A DNA stretch of 64,000 bases, taken from assembly GCA_028641055.1 (NCBI GenBank), contig CM054062.1, positions 174,053,642 through 174,117,641 on the forward strand. Reading direction: 5' to 3'. Made by a program: the position numbers and the translations under genes. Shown here in pieces: positions 10,891 to 23,723 of this stretch. The notes beneath the pieces were generated by a model that worked only from the letters and a program-made list of their open reading frames with translations, was not told where the DNA came from and did no database searches. Position 1 is the first letter of the stretch, and each line of letters starts with the position of its first letter. Source of the stretch: Alopecurus myosuroides. Taxonomy: Eukaryota > Streptophyta > Magnoliopsida > Poales > Poaceae.

Positions 10891-13800
10891 CTAAGGGTAG
10901 AACTTCCGCAGATGTTGGATGTTCCACGGATTTTGCACATGCGTGTCGTCTTCAGTCTCCAGTCCTGCCACACCAGGTCTCGCGACATGCGTTACCAGGT
11001 ACGGCCCCTCCCACATGGGAGAGAGCTTGTGCAATCCCTCTCAGGAGAGAATCCTCCTCAGGACCAGGTCGCCCACCTCGAGTGTGTGTGGCCTGATGGT
11101 GTTGCTGTGGTAGCGCCGGAGGCCTTGCTGGTACTGAGCGGCGCGGGTGGCGGCTCGGGTTCTCGCCTCCTCAAGAAGCAGCAAGTCCTCGGCGTGGAGT
11201 TCCCCCTGCCTGTCCTCGCTAAAAGCCATAGCTCGGGAAGAGCAAAGCTTGAGTTCAACAAGGAGAACGGCCTCGGCCCCATAGACTAGGGAGAAAGGCG
11301 TTGCCCCCGTGGGCTTGGTTGCAGCGATGCGGATTGACCACATGACCGACGGAAGCTCGTCGATCCACTTATTCCCGTGGACCTTGAGCTTGTTTAAGCT
11401 CCGCGTCCTGAGGCCCTTGAGGACCTCGGCGTTAGCGCGCTCCGCCTGGCCGTTGCTGTGCGGGTGCGCGACGGAGGCGTAGCATATCTTGATTCCTAGG
11501 TTGGTGTAGTAGGACTTGAAGTTGCCGCTTGTGAATTGCGCGTCGTTGTCGGTGATGATGCGATTGGGCACGCCAAAGCGGCATACAGATACCTTGATGA
11601 ACTTCACCGCCATCCTTGTCGGGATGTGCCGGACAGCTTCTACCTCCTCCCACTTGGTGAATTTGTCGATGGAGACGTAGAGGTAGCGGTAGCCCCCAAG
11701 CGCTCGAGGAAAGGTCCCAGGATGTCCAGCCCCTAGAACACGAACGGACACAAGAGGGGAATTGTTTGGAGTCATTTCACGGGCTGGTGCGTCTGCTTGG
11801 CGTGGAACTGGCACGCCTCACAAGCCTTAACGAGCTCGGTGGCGTCAGTTAGAGCCGTAGGCCAATAGAAGCCGTACCTGAAGGCTTTTCCAACGAGGGT
11901 TCGCAATGAAGAGTGGTGGCCGCATTCTCCTTGGTGGATGTCCTTGAGGAGCTCCACGCCATCGTCAGGGGGGGGGACACAAAGCAGTGCAATGCCATTG
12001 GGGTGTCTCCGGTACAGCTTGGAGTCGATGACGCAATACATCTTGGCTCGACGGGCGACCTACTCGGCCTCTGCTTCGTCGTCCGGGAGGTCTCCCTTCT
12101 GTAGGTAGTCGATCGTGCTCTTGTTCCAGCATGCTTCCTCGTGAGTGAAGGCAAGCACCAGGCGGTTTCCCGAGGGAATCCCGCAGTCCGGTGCGCCTTG
12201 GGAGGGAGCAGGGTGGGAGCTCCTCCTCGAGGTGTTGGTGGCCTTGTGGCTCTTCGTCGTCGACCGGAGGTATGATGGTTGTCTTGGCGAGCCTCTCTTC
12301 AAAGACGCCTGGGGCCTGTGCCTAGTTTCTTGACGTTCGCTTGGAGAGGTTGGCTTCTTGTTGGTTGTTCCCACGCGGGATATGCTGCAACTCCAGGCCG
12401 AGGAAGCGTTTCTCGAGCTTGCAAACTTCCTCAAGGTACAGAGCCATGTGCTTGTCCTTGGCGACGTATCTCTTGTTGGAGAAATTTACCAAGAGCTGGG
12501 AGTCTCCCTTGATGACAACGCGCTTGACACCTAGGGCAATGGCGGCCCTGATGCCGGCGAGGAGTCTCTCGTACTCACCAATGTTGTTGGAGACTTTGGC
12601 CTTGTGGCCAAAATGGATCTAGACGGCGTAGTAGAGCTTGTCGCTGGTTGGAGACGTAAGCACGACGCCAGCCCCCGAGCCCTTGGAGGAGACAGCGTCG
12701 TCGAAGTGCATGGTTCATTCTCCAGGAGCTAGATTGCCGGGGGCGGCTGTCTAATCTTCAGGGTCTTCTTCTGGGAGTGGGTTTGTCCACTATACGTTGA
12801 ATTCCACGAAAACTCCTCCTTTGATAGTCTTGGTCATGAGGAACTGGAGCTCGAAGTGTTAGAGCTCGATAGCCCACTCGGCGACATGCCCCAATGCGTT
12901 GGAATTTTGAAGGATCTGCTTGAGGGGAAAGGTTGACACCACGGTGATGGGGTGCCCCTCGAAGTAGTGGCGAAGCTTCCTCGAAGCTTCAAGGAGCGCG
13001 TACAGGAGCTTCTTCTTCACGGGGTACCTCCCGCGGGCATCTCGTAGCACGGTGCTAACAAAGTAGACAAGGTGTTTGACGAGAACGACTGGAGGATTCC
13101 CGGCAGTGAGTTGTCCTGACGCATTGGGGCTCTCCTGAGGTTGCATGAGGGTATCCTCGTTGTGGAGGTCTTGCCCTGCAACGGGATACTCTCGGGAAGA
13201 AGCGGGTGTGGGCTCCAGGTCGGGCAGGGCCGCTCTTTTCTTGTCAGTTGGCCTTTCAGCTACAAGAGCAGCGCTGACTATCTGAGGAGTGTCCACAAGG
13301 TACAAGTGCAGCGGTTCCTGCGGCCGCGACGCGATGAGTATGGGAGGGCTTGCCAGATACCGCTTGAGCTCCTCAAATGCAGCAGATGCCCCAGCAATCC
13401 AATTGAATGGATCTGAACGCTTCAGGAGTTTAAAGAATGGCAGAGCCTTGACGCCTGACATGGAGATGAAGCGCCCCAGCGCCGCCACGCATACCGCGAG
13501 GCGTTGCATATCCTTCAGTCGTCGTGGAGGTTGCATTTCTTCAATGTCCCGACCTTGTCGGGGTTGGCCTCGATGCCCCCATGGGACACTAGGAAGCCCA
13601 TCAGTTTCCCTACCGGAACCGCGAATATGCATTTGTCGGGGTTGAGCATGATGTTGGCCCTGCAGAAGTTCTGGAACGTCTCAGCGAGGTCATCGATGAG
13701 TGTTCGCTCTTTGCGAGTCTTGACGACGGTGTCGTCGACGTAGGCCTCCGCGTTCTTCCCTATGTGCGACCCCAAGGCGATACGCATGAGCCGCTAGAAA

Positions 13801-14320
13801 GTGCCCCCCGCGTTCTTCACACCGAAGGGCATGCAGACGTAGCAGAACACCCCGCAAGGTGTCATGAAGGTGGTCTTCTCTTCGTCCTCCTTGGCCATCT
13901 TGATCTGATGATAGCTTGAGAAGGCGTCCAAGAAACAGAGGAGGTCACACCCAGCGGTGGAGTCCACTATTTGATCGATCCTCGAGAGAGGATACGGATC
14001 CTTGAGGCAGGCCTTGTTGAGCTCGGTGAAGTCCACGCAGAGTTGTCCTCCACCAGTGTGCTTGGAGACCACTACAGGGTTGGAGATCCACTCGGCGTGG
14101 ATAATCTCGCGGATGATCTTGGCGTCCAGAAGCTTCTCCACTTCTGGGACGATGAATTAATGCTTCTCTGGGCCCTGGTGACAGGCCTTTTGCTTGATCG
14201 GGCGTGCGCCCGGGCACACAGCCAGATGGTGCTCGATCACCTCCCTTGGTACATCAGGCATATCGGCTGTTCATGCGAACATGTCCGCCTTTGCCCAAAG
14301 GAGATGACGAGCGTGCTTTC
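10891..14320 (-). pseudogene. Element G pol: RT, RNase H, integrase, decayed
   Basis: Read on the minus strand, RT blocks appear in different frames: CVDFTELNKACLKDPYPLSRIDQIVDST and FLDAFSSYHQIK (13794-14141), then AYVDDTVVK with the YVDD catalytic motif (about 13735), then the RNase H region (12859-13632). The integrase zinc finger (HQGECGHH ... CEACQFHA, 11800-11960) and core (ITDNDAQFTSGNF, AHPHSNGQAERANAEV, 11440-11590) follow, and the C terminus WNIQHLRKFYP ends at a TAG complementing 10891-10893. Frameshifts separate the blocks, and the second RNase H (12480-12720) is badly worn. Domain order and the second RNase H agree with the Tat lineage. Confidence 0.85.
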
Positions 14321-15967
14321 CTATTTGGGAGGCAACCCGACTCCGATGGTGAGTGAGGGCCTCGTGCCGTCAGGGTTCATGGAGACCTTCTTTCTAGCCG
14401 CCCTCTCATGAGAGAACAAATGCTTCTTCTTTGGAGGCTCGACAGCATCCCCGAGGTTTCCCTCGTCGATGAGGTGTGATGTTGCCGCCTCCTTGTAGGC
14501 GTTCTCCGTGGAACGCACTGCGTCCTTCACGTCCCCGTGAAAAGAGAGGGGTCCGCTGCTCCCGAGCATCTTGACCATGCTGTACGCGTGGTGCATGAAG
14601 GCCATGAACTTGGCCAGCGCGGGGTAGCCGAGGATGGCGTTGTAGGGCAGCCCGATGTGCGCGATGTCGAAGTCGATTTTCTCGGTGTGATAGTTTTGGC
14701 GAGTGCCAAACGTGACTGCTAGCCGAACCCTTTCCAGTGGCACGGTTGTGCCGCTGGTTACTCTAGTGAAGGGCATGGTGGCCTTGAGGTGGTCGCAGGG
14801 GATGCACAGCTTCTCGAAGATCTCGAGAGAGATCACGTTGAGGCCAGTACCTCCATCCACGAGCGTCTTCGAGAAAACGACGTGGTTGATCGTGGGGGGT
14901 GCACACCAGCAGGATGGCTCCCACCGAGCCGACGGCCTTGGGGTGATCGGCAACGTCGAAGGAGATCTCCTGTTGCGACCACTTGAAGGGCGGAGGAGAC
15001 GAACCGCCTCCGCGGAGGGCGGCGTTGACCTCCTGCGAGGCCCGCTTGAGGTGGCGCCCGGAGGGCGGGGTAAGGGACCCGCCAAGGATGCATGGAGCGT
15101 GGAGAGTCGTGTCTCGCGCGTCCGACGAGCTAGGGCCGCCGCGTCCCACGACGAAGTGCCAGAGAGTCACGTGACTCTCGGGCTCGCCGCAGGGAAAACG
15201 TCCGTAGTGGCGGAAGCGTTGGAGGAACTCCGCGGCAGGTCCTCCCACGAGTTCATAGAGTTGTCGGGGAGATTTAGTAGCCACGCGAGCACGGGGCCGT
15301 GGAGAGCCAGGGGAAGTAACTCAAGAGGCACCGGTCGCCTCCCCCGGCAGCCCTGACTCGCGACTCATACTTCCACAGGAAGTCCAGCGGGGGAATGTCA
15401 ACAGTGTAGCGAGGCGGGAGGCGAGGCCAGAACGCAGAAGGCCACCTTTCCTCCCACATGTCCCTGTTGAACGCATAACAACACCATGCCCGGGCCCTCG
15501 CTCGCTGCTCTTGGTAGCTAGACCACTTTGAGTCAAGCCCTGCGCGCAGGGCTCCGCCGGCCTGGCCATAGGCGTGGCCGCCGTGGTGGAGCCAGTCTGC
15601 TCCCAGTCAGCCGATGGTGCTAGGGTTACCCCGATGGTGTGCACCAACTGAGAATCACCGGCGCCGAGCTCGAGTGGACATCGCAACGGTCCCTGTGCTC
15701 CAGGCAGTGCTTCATGCGAGCGTTGTCGGCCGTGTGTGTGCACATCCGATGGCTGCAGGGCGAGAGTCGCCTGCGCATGAGACTGCAGGAACCGCGTTGG
15801 GTCCGCGAGGAACTCGCCGACATGCTTTGTGTCACGCCCTTGCCGCGACATGGAGGAGCAAGAGTGGGAGAGCCCGATGTTGGAGAAGCCGGTGACGAGG
15901 CTGTCGATGTCGTTCCGCTTCAGGACCGCGCCCTGAGGCCGGTCTGATTGGTGCACGAGGTGACCAT
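14321..15967 (-). pseudogene. Element G gag-protease, decayed
   Basis: The minus-strand frame 14321-15085 holds the aspartic protease with TLVDGGTGLNVIS (catalytic Asp in DGG) and the downstream block YNAILGYPALAKFMAF typical of this family. It ends at a UAG (complement of 14321-14323) in the context AAA-UAG-GAA-AGC, beyond which RT follows. The upstream gag part (15100-15967) is spread over several frames; one conserved-looking N-terminal block (VTGFSNIGLSHSCSSMS) lies near 15880. A possible ATG is the complement of 15965-15967, downstream of the PBS, unlike in A, B and E. Confidence 0.7.
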
Positions 15968-16000
15968 GGCGAGGGAGATGCGAGAAAACGCCTTAGCCCC

Positions 16001-16018
16001 CCTACCTGGCGTGCCAAA
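16001..16018 (-). other. Primer-binding site of element G
   Basis: The minus strand reads TTTGGCACGCCAGGTAGG directly after the 5' LTR end. This is the expected place for the tRNA 3'-end complement and confirms minus orientation. It differs from the TTGGCGCCCACC-type PBS of A, B and E. Confidence 0.8.
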
Positions 16019-16897
16019 TGTAGGAGAGGTTGTTCTGTCAATGACAGGGTAGCACTCAAAGGTTCGAACATTGGGGGCTAACCACGTTCTATCGCACCTT
16101 GGATGGCTGAAAACAATGGAGACACACAGAGTTTACCCAGGTTCAGGCCACCGTCATGGTGTGAAACCCTACTTCTGCTTGTATGATGGATTGCACTATG
16201 GTAGTTATAGTACAAATGCGAGCTTGTGCTCGGAACAGACTACTTGGGCTCTACGATGGTTCGAGCTCTATGATGTTTTTTCTCTCCTTTCTACAAGGGC
16301 TAGTTGGGACCTTCTTATACTGGAGATTGGTCCTCTTTCCCGCTCACTTGGCGGGAAAGGGATACCACAAGGTGCCAAAGAGTGGAGCGTCTCGTACTGC
16401 TGCACCTCCTGCACCGTCCTGGTCGCCGGGGGACAGCTCCACCGTCCATGGCGTCACGGTGGGGGAGCCCAGTGATGCCACCTCCGTCTTGTAGCATGGA
16501 CTTTTTATTATTGCACCAAAGAGGAAAACACCAGACCAGGCTTTGGGGCGCGCAACGGTTCCCCGTGCCTTATACACGAGAATGGCAACTGTGGCCAAAG
16601 CCGCTCTGTCCCCTGCGGTGCCTTCGTCATCCGCGCAGAGGCCAGAACGTCACCCTCACATGGTTTGTCTCCAACGGGCGAGATTTCTTTTGGGAAGTTG
16701 CAAGGGCAGAGTAGAGCTCCTCCCGAACGATACATGGTGGAGTTCATGAAGAAGGCTCTCTCCAAGGGGCCGTCTTTGGCGGGAAGCCGTTGAGGGTTCC
16801 CTCCACTCGCGGTAGACTTGTACGGACTCCTTCCGTACCTGATGGGCTGGGCCAGCAGCAGACGGCCCAGGATACCCTGGTATCCATGGGCCCGACA
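16019..16897 (-). repeat. 5' LTR of element G
   Basis: The 879-bp partner of 6445-7343, followed on the plus strand by the second CTAAG duplication. Differences include the loss of about 20 bp near 16107 relative to the other LTR and many substitutions. Confidence 0.92.
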
Positions 16898-18540
16898 CTA
16901 AGGCTGAATCGTCATAACATAGCACCCTTTGGGCACCTATGTCTTCTGCTGTGTGCAAGCTATGTAACAGGGCTTCGTATTCTGCCACATTGTTTGAGAC
17001 GTTGAAATGGATTTGCACTATGTAGCTCATAGTTTCTCCCATTGGGGATTTGAGGACTACTCCAGCCCCCGATCCCTCTTTCATTTTGGATCCGTCAAAG
17101 TGTAGGATCAAGCATGGGGGTTCCGGGACGACTGTCGTGTCCATGTCTTCCGTCCAATCTGCGACAAAATCTGCCAGGACCTAGGATTTTATCATTGTCC
17201 GGGGTTTTTAATTTATGTGAAACGCTGCTAGTTAGATGCCCCATTTGGCTACTCGTCATGTAGCATCTGCGTTATTGACTATATTCCTTAGTGGTGCTTC
17301 ACTAACCACTTTTATTGAATGGCCTTGGAAATAATGGCGGAGCTTCCTTGATGCAAAGAATAGGCCGTATACCAGTTTATGGTAACGGGGGTACCTTTGT
17401 TTTGATTCTAAAAAGACCTTGCTTATAAAGTATACCGGATGTTGATCCGGGATTTCTTTTCCGTCTTTCCTTCTTTCCACCACTACGACCACGATTATTA
17501 CCATGTTGGTTGCTGCCAAATATAGCAACATGGGTTCGCCTTCCTGCGGGGATGCTAGAATTGGTGCCTCCATCAGGGTTTTCTTAAGTTGTCCTAAGAC
17601 AATGTCTGCTTCCGGCGTCCAGACAAATTTGTTGGAATTTTTAAGCAACTTGCACAACGGAAGCGCTTTTTCGCCTAGCCTGCTTATAAAATGTCTAACG
17701 ACGGCAGCTGAGCCTGTTAATCTCTGGACATCTTTTAGGCATGTTGTCCATCTGATATCCAGGATGGCTTTTATCTTTTCTGGATTTACTTTAATGCCTC
17801 TTTGTGAGACTATGAAACCTAGAAGCTGGCCTTCGGGAACGCTGAATACGCATTTTAGCGGATTCACCTTCATGTTGTACTTGCATAAACTTTCGAAAGT
17901 TTTGCGTAGACCATCAAGGAGCATGGCCTTCTCCTTGGTTATTACCACAATATCATCTACACAAGCATGGAAGTTTCGTCCAATATGCTTGTGTAAGCAT
18001 TTTTGCATGCAACACTGATATGTTGAGTCAGCATTTTTAAGCCCAATGACATGTTATATAGAATTATGTACCATACGGCGTTACGAAAGATGTTTTGATT
18101 TGGTCTTACTCTCGCATGCGGATATGATGGTAACCAGAGTAAGCGTCTAAAACGCATAAAAGCTCAGACCCAGCTGTTGCATCTATTATTTGATCAATCC
18201 TTGGCAAGGCAAAAAGATCTTTAGGACATAGTTTGTTTAACCTTGTATAATCTAGACAGATTCGTAACTCTATTGTGTTCTTCTTGGGGACTAACACCGG
18301 ATTGCAGACCAATCGGTGTGAATGACTTCCTGGATAAATTTGGCTGCTAGAAGCTAGATAATTTATTTGCCAATGGCCTTGCGTCTTGGCGGGTCGAAAC
18401 GGCAGAGGCTTTGCTTCACAGGGTTCGATCCCTCTTTGACTTTTAAAGAGTGCTCGGCAAGTTCCGCCTGGCATATATTGTGGGTGCCATGCGAATATGT
18501 CCCTGTTCTCGCAGAGGAACTACACGAGCTCACTTTCCTA
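16898..18540 (-). pseudogene. Element A pol, N-terminal part: RT and RNase H
   Basis: The minus strand encodes RT (ELRICLDYTRLNKLCPKDLFALPRIDQ, CVLDAYSGYHHI near 18110-18280) and the palm motif as ACVDDIVV (about 17950), where the usual Tyr of YVDD is Cys. The first RNase H follows (HYFQGHSIKVVSEAP, 17290), then the second RNase H start (LILHFDGSKMKEGSGAG, ASNNVAEYEALLH; 16990-17110), which is cut at 16897 by G and continues at 6444. Stops and frame changes are frequent. It begins after the UAG complementing 18538-18540. Confidence 0.82.
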
Positions 18541-20034
18541 TTTGGGGTCCAGGTTGGCCCCAATGGTGACCAGCTTCTCTGGGTCATTGGGGTTTAGCCT
18601 GGCCTTCTTTGTGTCATAAGCGCTGAAGGTTTCTTTCGTCTTTAGCGCTGCCTCCTTGCCTGTCGGCATTTCACCGTCCTTCATCTCCTTTTAGAGCTCA
18701 GCGACTCTTCTTTGGCGATAGCGGTTTCTACGCAAACGGTGTTCACCATTTTGCATTCTTTTGCTAGCTTGAAGTCCCCACATACAGTGATGACTCCGCC
18801 ATTCGAGCCAGACATCTTCATCTTGTTGTAGACGTAGCATGGGCATTCCATGAATTTGGCAAACGTCGGACGCCGAAGTATGGCATGGTAGACACTTTGG
18901 AACGGTACAACTTCAAATGAGATTCTTTCCGTCCGGAAGTGCTTTTCGTCACCGAAGCTGACATCCAGGGAGATTTCTCCCATGGATTCGGCTTTCCTTC
19001 CAGGGACTATGCCGTGGAACTTCACATTTCTGGGTTTAGCTGCTTCCGGGATAATCGGAGCTTCTCCAATGTACTAAGGTATAGGAGGTTTATGCTGGCG
19101 CCGCCGTCCATGAGGACTTTGTGGAGCCTAGTGTTCTCCACGATTGGGATTACAACCAATGTGTGTGCTTTGGGATCCGAGATGTGTGGAGGATGGTCCC
19201 TGTGATCCCATGTAATGGTCGTTTCAGCATACTTCATGAATCGGCATAATGGTGTTGATTTCCCGCCATGCGGCTTTCACCTTTCTTGTGGACGATGTTG
19301 CAAGGAAGGTGTGGTTTATGCTCTCTTGCACCTTGGGGAACTTAGGTTCTCCCTTTCTTTGGTGCTCTTGGATTTTCTCATCCGTGTCAGAGGCGCTTTA
19401 AACTTCTTCGGCTTTGGGCTTGGGCTTTGGGTTGTACTTCCTTTTCAAGTTTTTTTCCTTGTACCCTCTATCTGAATCTCGCTTGAATTCAGCGTTCAGA
19501 CGACACTGTTGGTTTGAGTGCGTTGGTGTCCCAAACCTAGAGTGGTGGGGGCATGGCTCCTGCCTTGCTTTGTCCCAGTCCATCTTCCTGATATCCTCAT
19601 TGAAGTACAGTTCCTTGGCCTTTCCCTTCCACCATTGAACGGTCCACTTACCAAAGCCGGCGTTCACCTCCTTTTGGTGTTTTGGCGGGTGTTGGGTGGG
19701 ATTGCTATCGACTTTTGGATTCCTTCGACTATCTATATATTGGTCTTATTTTCCTTCATTCATATCGTCCGCTGTTGCGTGTTTGTTCGTAGTTGTTAGC
19801 ATAGATCCGAGGTATGGATGCTCATTTGAAGTGATCATGAATTTGACCAACCCACTCCTCAGCCCATTGATGAATGCGTGCATTGCTTGGATCGCTTATC
19901 CCTTCGCAACTGTCCTTCAATGCGGTCCATCGTGAGATGTAATCCACATTGGATTCGTTGTCGTACTGGACGCAGTTTTGCAGCTTGTTGATGCTCTTGG
20001 GACGTTTGTACGTACCCTGAAAGTGGTTGGTGAA
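18538..20034 (-). pseudogene. Element A gag-protease, C-terminal part
   Basis: Read on the minus strand, the retroviral-type aspartic protease appears as KVLMDGGASINLLYL (about 19090), followed by FHGIVPGRKAESMGEISLDVSFGD and the YHAILRRPTFAKFM block (18850-19020). Upstream, a zinc-finger-like motif CPHHSRFGTPTHSNQQC lies near 19510-19560. The frame ends at a UAG in the context AAA-UAG-GAA-AGT (18538-18540), the same context as in B, E and G. Frameshifts are present. The rest of gag continues beyond element J. Confidence 0.8.
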
Positions 20035-21630
20035 TGATACGTCATAAACGTATCCTTAATTTCTGATGTTCCATGTTGTTTTCATGTTATTTCCTACATG
20101 CTTTCTGTACACTTTATGTTATTTTTACCGATTTCCGGGACTAACCTATTGACAAGATGCCACAGAGCCAGTTCCCTGTTTTCTGAGTTTTTTAGTTTAA
20201 GAAAATTCTTCTCGAAATATTCTCAAAATTGGAAAATTCGAAGCCCGGAAGTCTTAGAAATCCTAAAGGTTCCACAGAGTCCCAAAGAGCCCCGAATAAG
20301 GTCCACATGGGGGCCACACCATAGGGAGGGCGCGCCGCCATGGTCGCTCCTCGGGGTGGTGTGGGCCCTCGGGCGTCCACCGCCATCGCCCTTTCGCTTA
20401 TTTATCCCCCCGATACGTCAACCCTAAAAAGATATCACTTCTTCCTGAGAAAGACCCTAGGCCGCCGTCATCGTCAACCCGAGATCGGGAGGGTTCTCGA
20501 GCTCTCCCCGGCACCCTATCGGGAGGGAAATTCATCACCGGAGGGGTCTACACCACCCTGCCCTCCTCCGAAGTGATGCATGAGTAGTTCATCCCCGGAC
20601 TACAAGTCCATAGCAGTAGCTAGATGGTTTTGTTCTCCACTTTATGTCTCGTGTTTAGATCTCGTGAGCTGCCTCACATGATCGAGATCACCTTATTGTA
20701 ATGCTACATGTTGTGTTTGCTGGGATCCGATGAATGTTGAATGCTATGTCTTCTAATTATCAATCTATCATGTTATCTTCATGTATATGTTATTTATGAT
20801 CTTGCATGCTCTCCGTTAATAGTAGATGCTCTAGCCAAGTAGATGCTAGTGACTCCAACAGGGAGTATTTATGCTCGATAGTGGCTTCATGTCTCCTTTT
20901 CATCTGTGCTGGAGTGACAGATGGAGGATGCGTTGTTGCCATTAGGGAGAAAACAATGATGTTTACTTTGTTTACATTGTTTACATTACACACTTTTCTT
21001 ACTACGATTATCTGTTGCTTGCAAATAATACCCAACGTTTGTTCAGATGATATTCGGAGGGTGGATTATTAGTGATAGATGCAGTTGGATGACGATCTAT
21101 GTATGTTTTTATAATGCCCGTATGAATCACATAGTAATCTTTATGTCTTGCATATGCACTACAGTGCGACCTTCATTTCTATCAGTTGCCCACATGTAAT
21201 TTGTTCACCACACATGTTATTCATTTTCTATAGAGAGACACCACTAGTGAACTGTGGACTCCGGTCCATTTTCTCATATTGATAATACAACCACAACAAT
21301 TGCTATTTTCACACTGCTGCTATTGTTTTCTTACTGTTCTCATATTGTTTTCCACACCATATGTTTAACCTCTTTGTGTTCAGCAAAACCGATGAGATTG
21401 ACAACCTCACTGCTTCGTTGGGGCAAAGTGATTTGATTGTGTTGTGTAGGTTCCACGTTGCTGTTGAACTGGTAGTGTGCCCTACCATCTCAATTGCATC
21501 AACCTTCTGAAGTTACTCCTTCCTCCTACTGGTCGATTCAACCTTGGTTTATTTCTGAGGGAAAACCGCTGCTGTGCTCATCATACCTTTCTCTTGGGGT
21601 CTCCCAACCAGTGCAAGATATGCACCATCA
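20035..21630 (+). mobile_element. Element J: TGAT...ATCA LTR-like (solo LTR) element
   Basis: This 1596-bp element has perfect flanking duplications GTGAA (20030-20034 and 21631-21635). It begins TGATACGTCATAAACGTATCC and ends TATGCACCATCA. It is related to element K in its first few hundred bases and diverges after that. No PBS, polypurine tract or coding sequence is visible, so I call it a solo LTR or a short non-autonomous LTR element. It splits A's gag. Confidence 0.85.
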
Positions 21631-23723
21631 GTGAACACCTGAGCCATGTCTTCCCAACTATTGATGGATTTTGGCGGAAGGCTTTCGATCCGCGTTCTTT
21701 CTCCTTGGATTAACATCAAGGGAAAAAGCGTACCGCTTCCAGATTGGTGCCACCATTGATTCTTACCACTGTATCGTAATCTGGCCGCGAGGTATCCGGG
21801 CTGGTGGATCCGTCGTAGCATTCATGGGTCGCTCAAACTTTGGTGAATCCCACGTGTAGCTCCAGATGCCGGATGGTGTCACCATAACACTTAGGGCCCA
21901 GTTAGTTTGCGTCCTTGGCGGCTCTGATGGTGTCCAGTACTTCTCATGCATCGGGGTGCTCGGATCTCGAGTTATGCGAGCCACTGTGTCTGGAGTGCTG
22001 GCGTCTTGGTTCGGCTTCCGCCTTTGCGGTGAGTTTGTGCTGCGATCTGGGGGCGTTCACTCCCTATTCCTTCCCCCATTGTCGCACGGTGAACGAGAGC
22101 GTTCTTGTCTCTGTCGTCCCGCTGATCTTCCGCGTCCACCATTGTGATTTTCCTGGGGTGGTACGTCATCCCGATCCATCGTTGTGCGGGTTTAATGAGG
22201 AATATCCTCCTTATGAGGGGCTGAGTGTTTCTCGCCTTTTTCCTCATGCTTTCCATGATTGGAGCCCGTTTTCGATGCTTCGTCGTCCTTATGAGCTTTG
22301 CCCTTCTCTTTCGAGGCTTTGGAAGATCTTGGTGGGAGGACGGTTACTATATGGGTTCTACAGAGCTGAGAGTTCTCTAACAGCTTGCCAGAACGTGTTT
22401 CCTCGTTTTGCTACTGGACTAAAGCCCGACGCATCAGCACGTTCCCATACTTGATTTTATCTTCCAGCGAGTAGCGATTATCATTCATGATTTCATAAGC
22501 TACTGCCGCGTTTACTGCCGGGATCCCAAACACGACCTCTCCTTTGGAGTTTCTACGTGTTGATTCCTTTGTCCAATTGACGGCTGCTATTCTCTGGTGG
22601 GCTGGATCCTCATCCTCTGTTGTCCCCTTGACAACTTTGGACCGAATAGCGGGTCTTTTGACATGCCTTTCGTGTTCCTCCACAGCAGGTTGGGCTTCCT
22701 CGATGGCTTCTTGCATTCTTTCCACCTCTATGCGCATGTGTTCCAGGTAATCAGTCTGTTTTACCAACAGCTATCGTCTAGCTTCCAGGAACTGCGTGGG
22801 CTCCGCAGGATCAACTGGGATTCGAAGTAGAGTGTACGCATCGAGTTTGTAAATGATCTCCAAAGGTGGCGGGTATTTTTGCTTCCCACCAACCTCTTTT
22901 GCACCACTAGGCCCACCAATGTCGAATGGCTTATCCTGGAGATCTAGCCTCTGAGGTACTACCGGTGACGTCCGCTTTGGCGGATCTGCCTTTTTGGGTG
23001 GTAGGGGTGGCGATTTGGACTTCTCCTTCTGGAACAGTGGTTGCTCAGAGGGTGGTTTTTGTCCTTTGACATTTGGCAACTCCTAAGCCGGCTTTCGAGG
23101 GCATGCGCCTCCGTAGGGGGCACTTGTTCATCCTCTGTCGTTGGTTTTACTGGCTCCGTCATGTAGACACTGTTGGAGAATCCAGTGGCCCTTCAGATTT
23201 TTCAGGAAAGTCCATGTCGTCTTCGTCGGAATCATTTCCGGCTTCCGAGTCTACCTTGCCGTCAATGGCGGCTAGGATAGATTCGGGCTCTGAGTTTTCG
23301 TTCCAAGGCTAAGCTTGCACCATACCAAAAAAAAATAGATCTAGGGGTTGTCATTGAAGATTGAACTATAGATCTACATGAGTTTGGTGCATTTTCATTA
23401 CCTTCTGTTGTTGGGTGGTGGGTGGGAGCAAAAAAACTGCTTCCACTGCGAAACCCTATCGCCTCCACCGTTAGCCCGACGAAGATGTTGGCGGTGCTGA
23501 CCGGGACGATGTAAGAGAAGACAATGTGATTCCGATCCGGCGTTACCGTGCTGTTGTTGACGAGGTAACTGCCGCCTGGTCCCGGGATGGCGCTACCGAC
23601 GGCGATCGTGTCCCCGATCCCGCCCAGGATTCCTCCCTTGAAGATCACCCTAGACGTAGCTTGCCCCACGGTGGACGCCAAATGATGTATTCCATGATCA
23701 GGTTTCCCGGAAGGGGTATCCAT
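21631..23723 (-). pseudogene. Element A gag, N-terminal part
   Basis: The minus-strand frame beginning MDTPSGKPDHGIHH at 23723 starts 41 nt inside the 5' LTR and reads through the PBS (LASTVGQ), then GILGGIGDTIAVGS and ANIFVGLTVEAIGF, matching the start of E's gag block by block. Further on (22411-23160) lie the Pro/Lys-rich linker and a coiled region. The capsid-like region (21549-21820) contains the worn equivalents of E's DWINGLPSRTVDSWDDMARVF. It is broken by stops and by element J. Confidence 0.75.
23663..23682 (-). other. Primer-binding site of element A
   Basis: The minus strand reads TTTGGCGTCCACCGTGGGGC directly after the LTR end. It is one substitution away from the TTGGCGCCCACCGTGGGGC of B and E. 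It also lies inside the gag reading frame. Confidence 0.88.

Larger units (their letters stand above)
6445..16897 (-). mobile_element. Element G: Tat-lineage retrotransposon carrying a B3-type antisense gene
   Basis: G is flanked by perfect 5-bp duplications CTAAG (6440-6444 and 16898-16902). Its LTRs (6445-7343 and 16019-16897) start TGTCGG/TGTAGG on the plus strand and end CCGACA. Read on the minus strand the order is 5' LTR, PBS, gag-protease, UAG, RT-RNase H-integrase, a convergent plus-strand gene, polypurine tract and 3' LTR. The LTRs differ by many substitutions and by an indel of about 20 bp (899 against 879 bp), and all frames are broken, so this is an old copy. It sits inside A's pol and is itself interrupted by element K. 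Confidence 0.93.
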
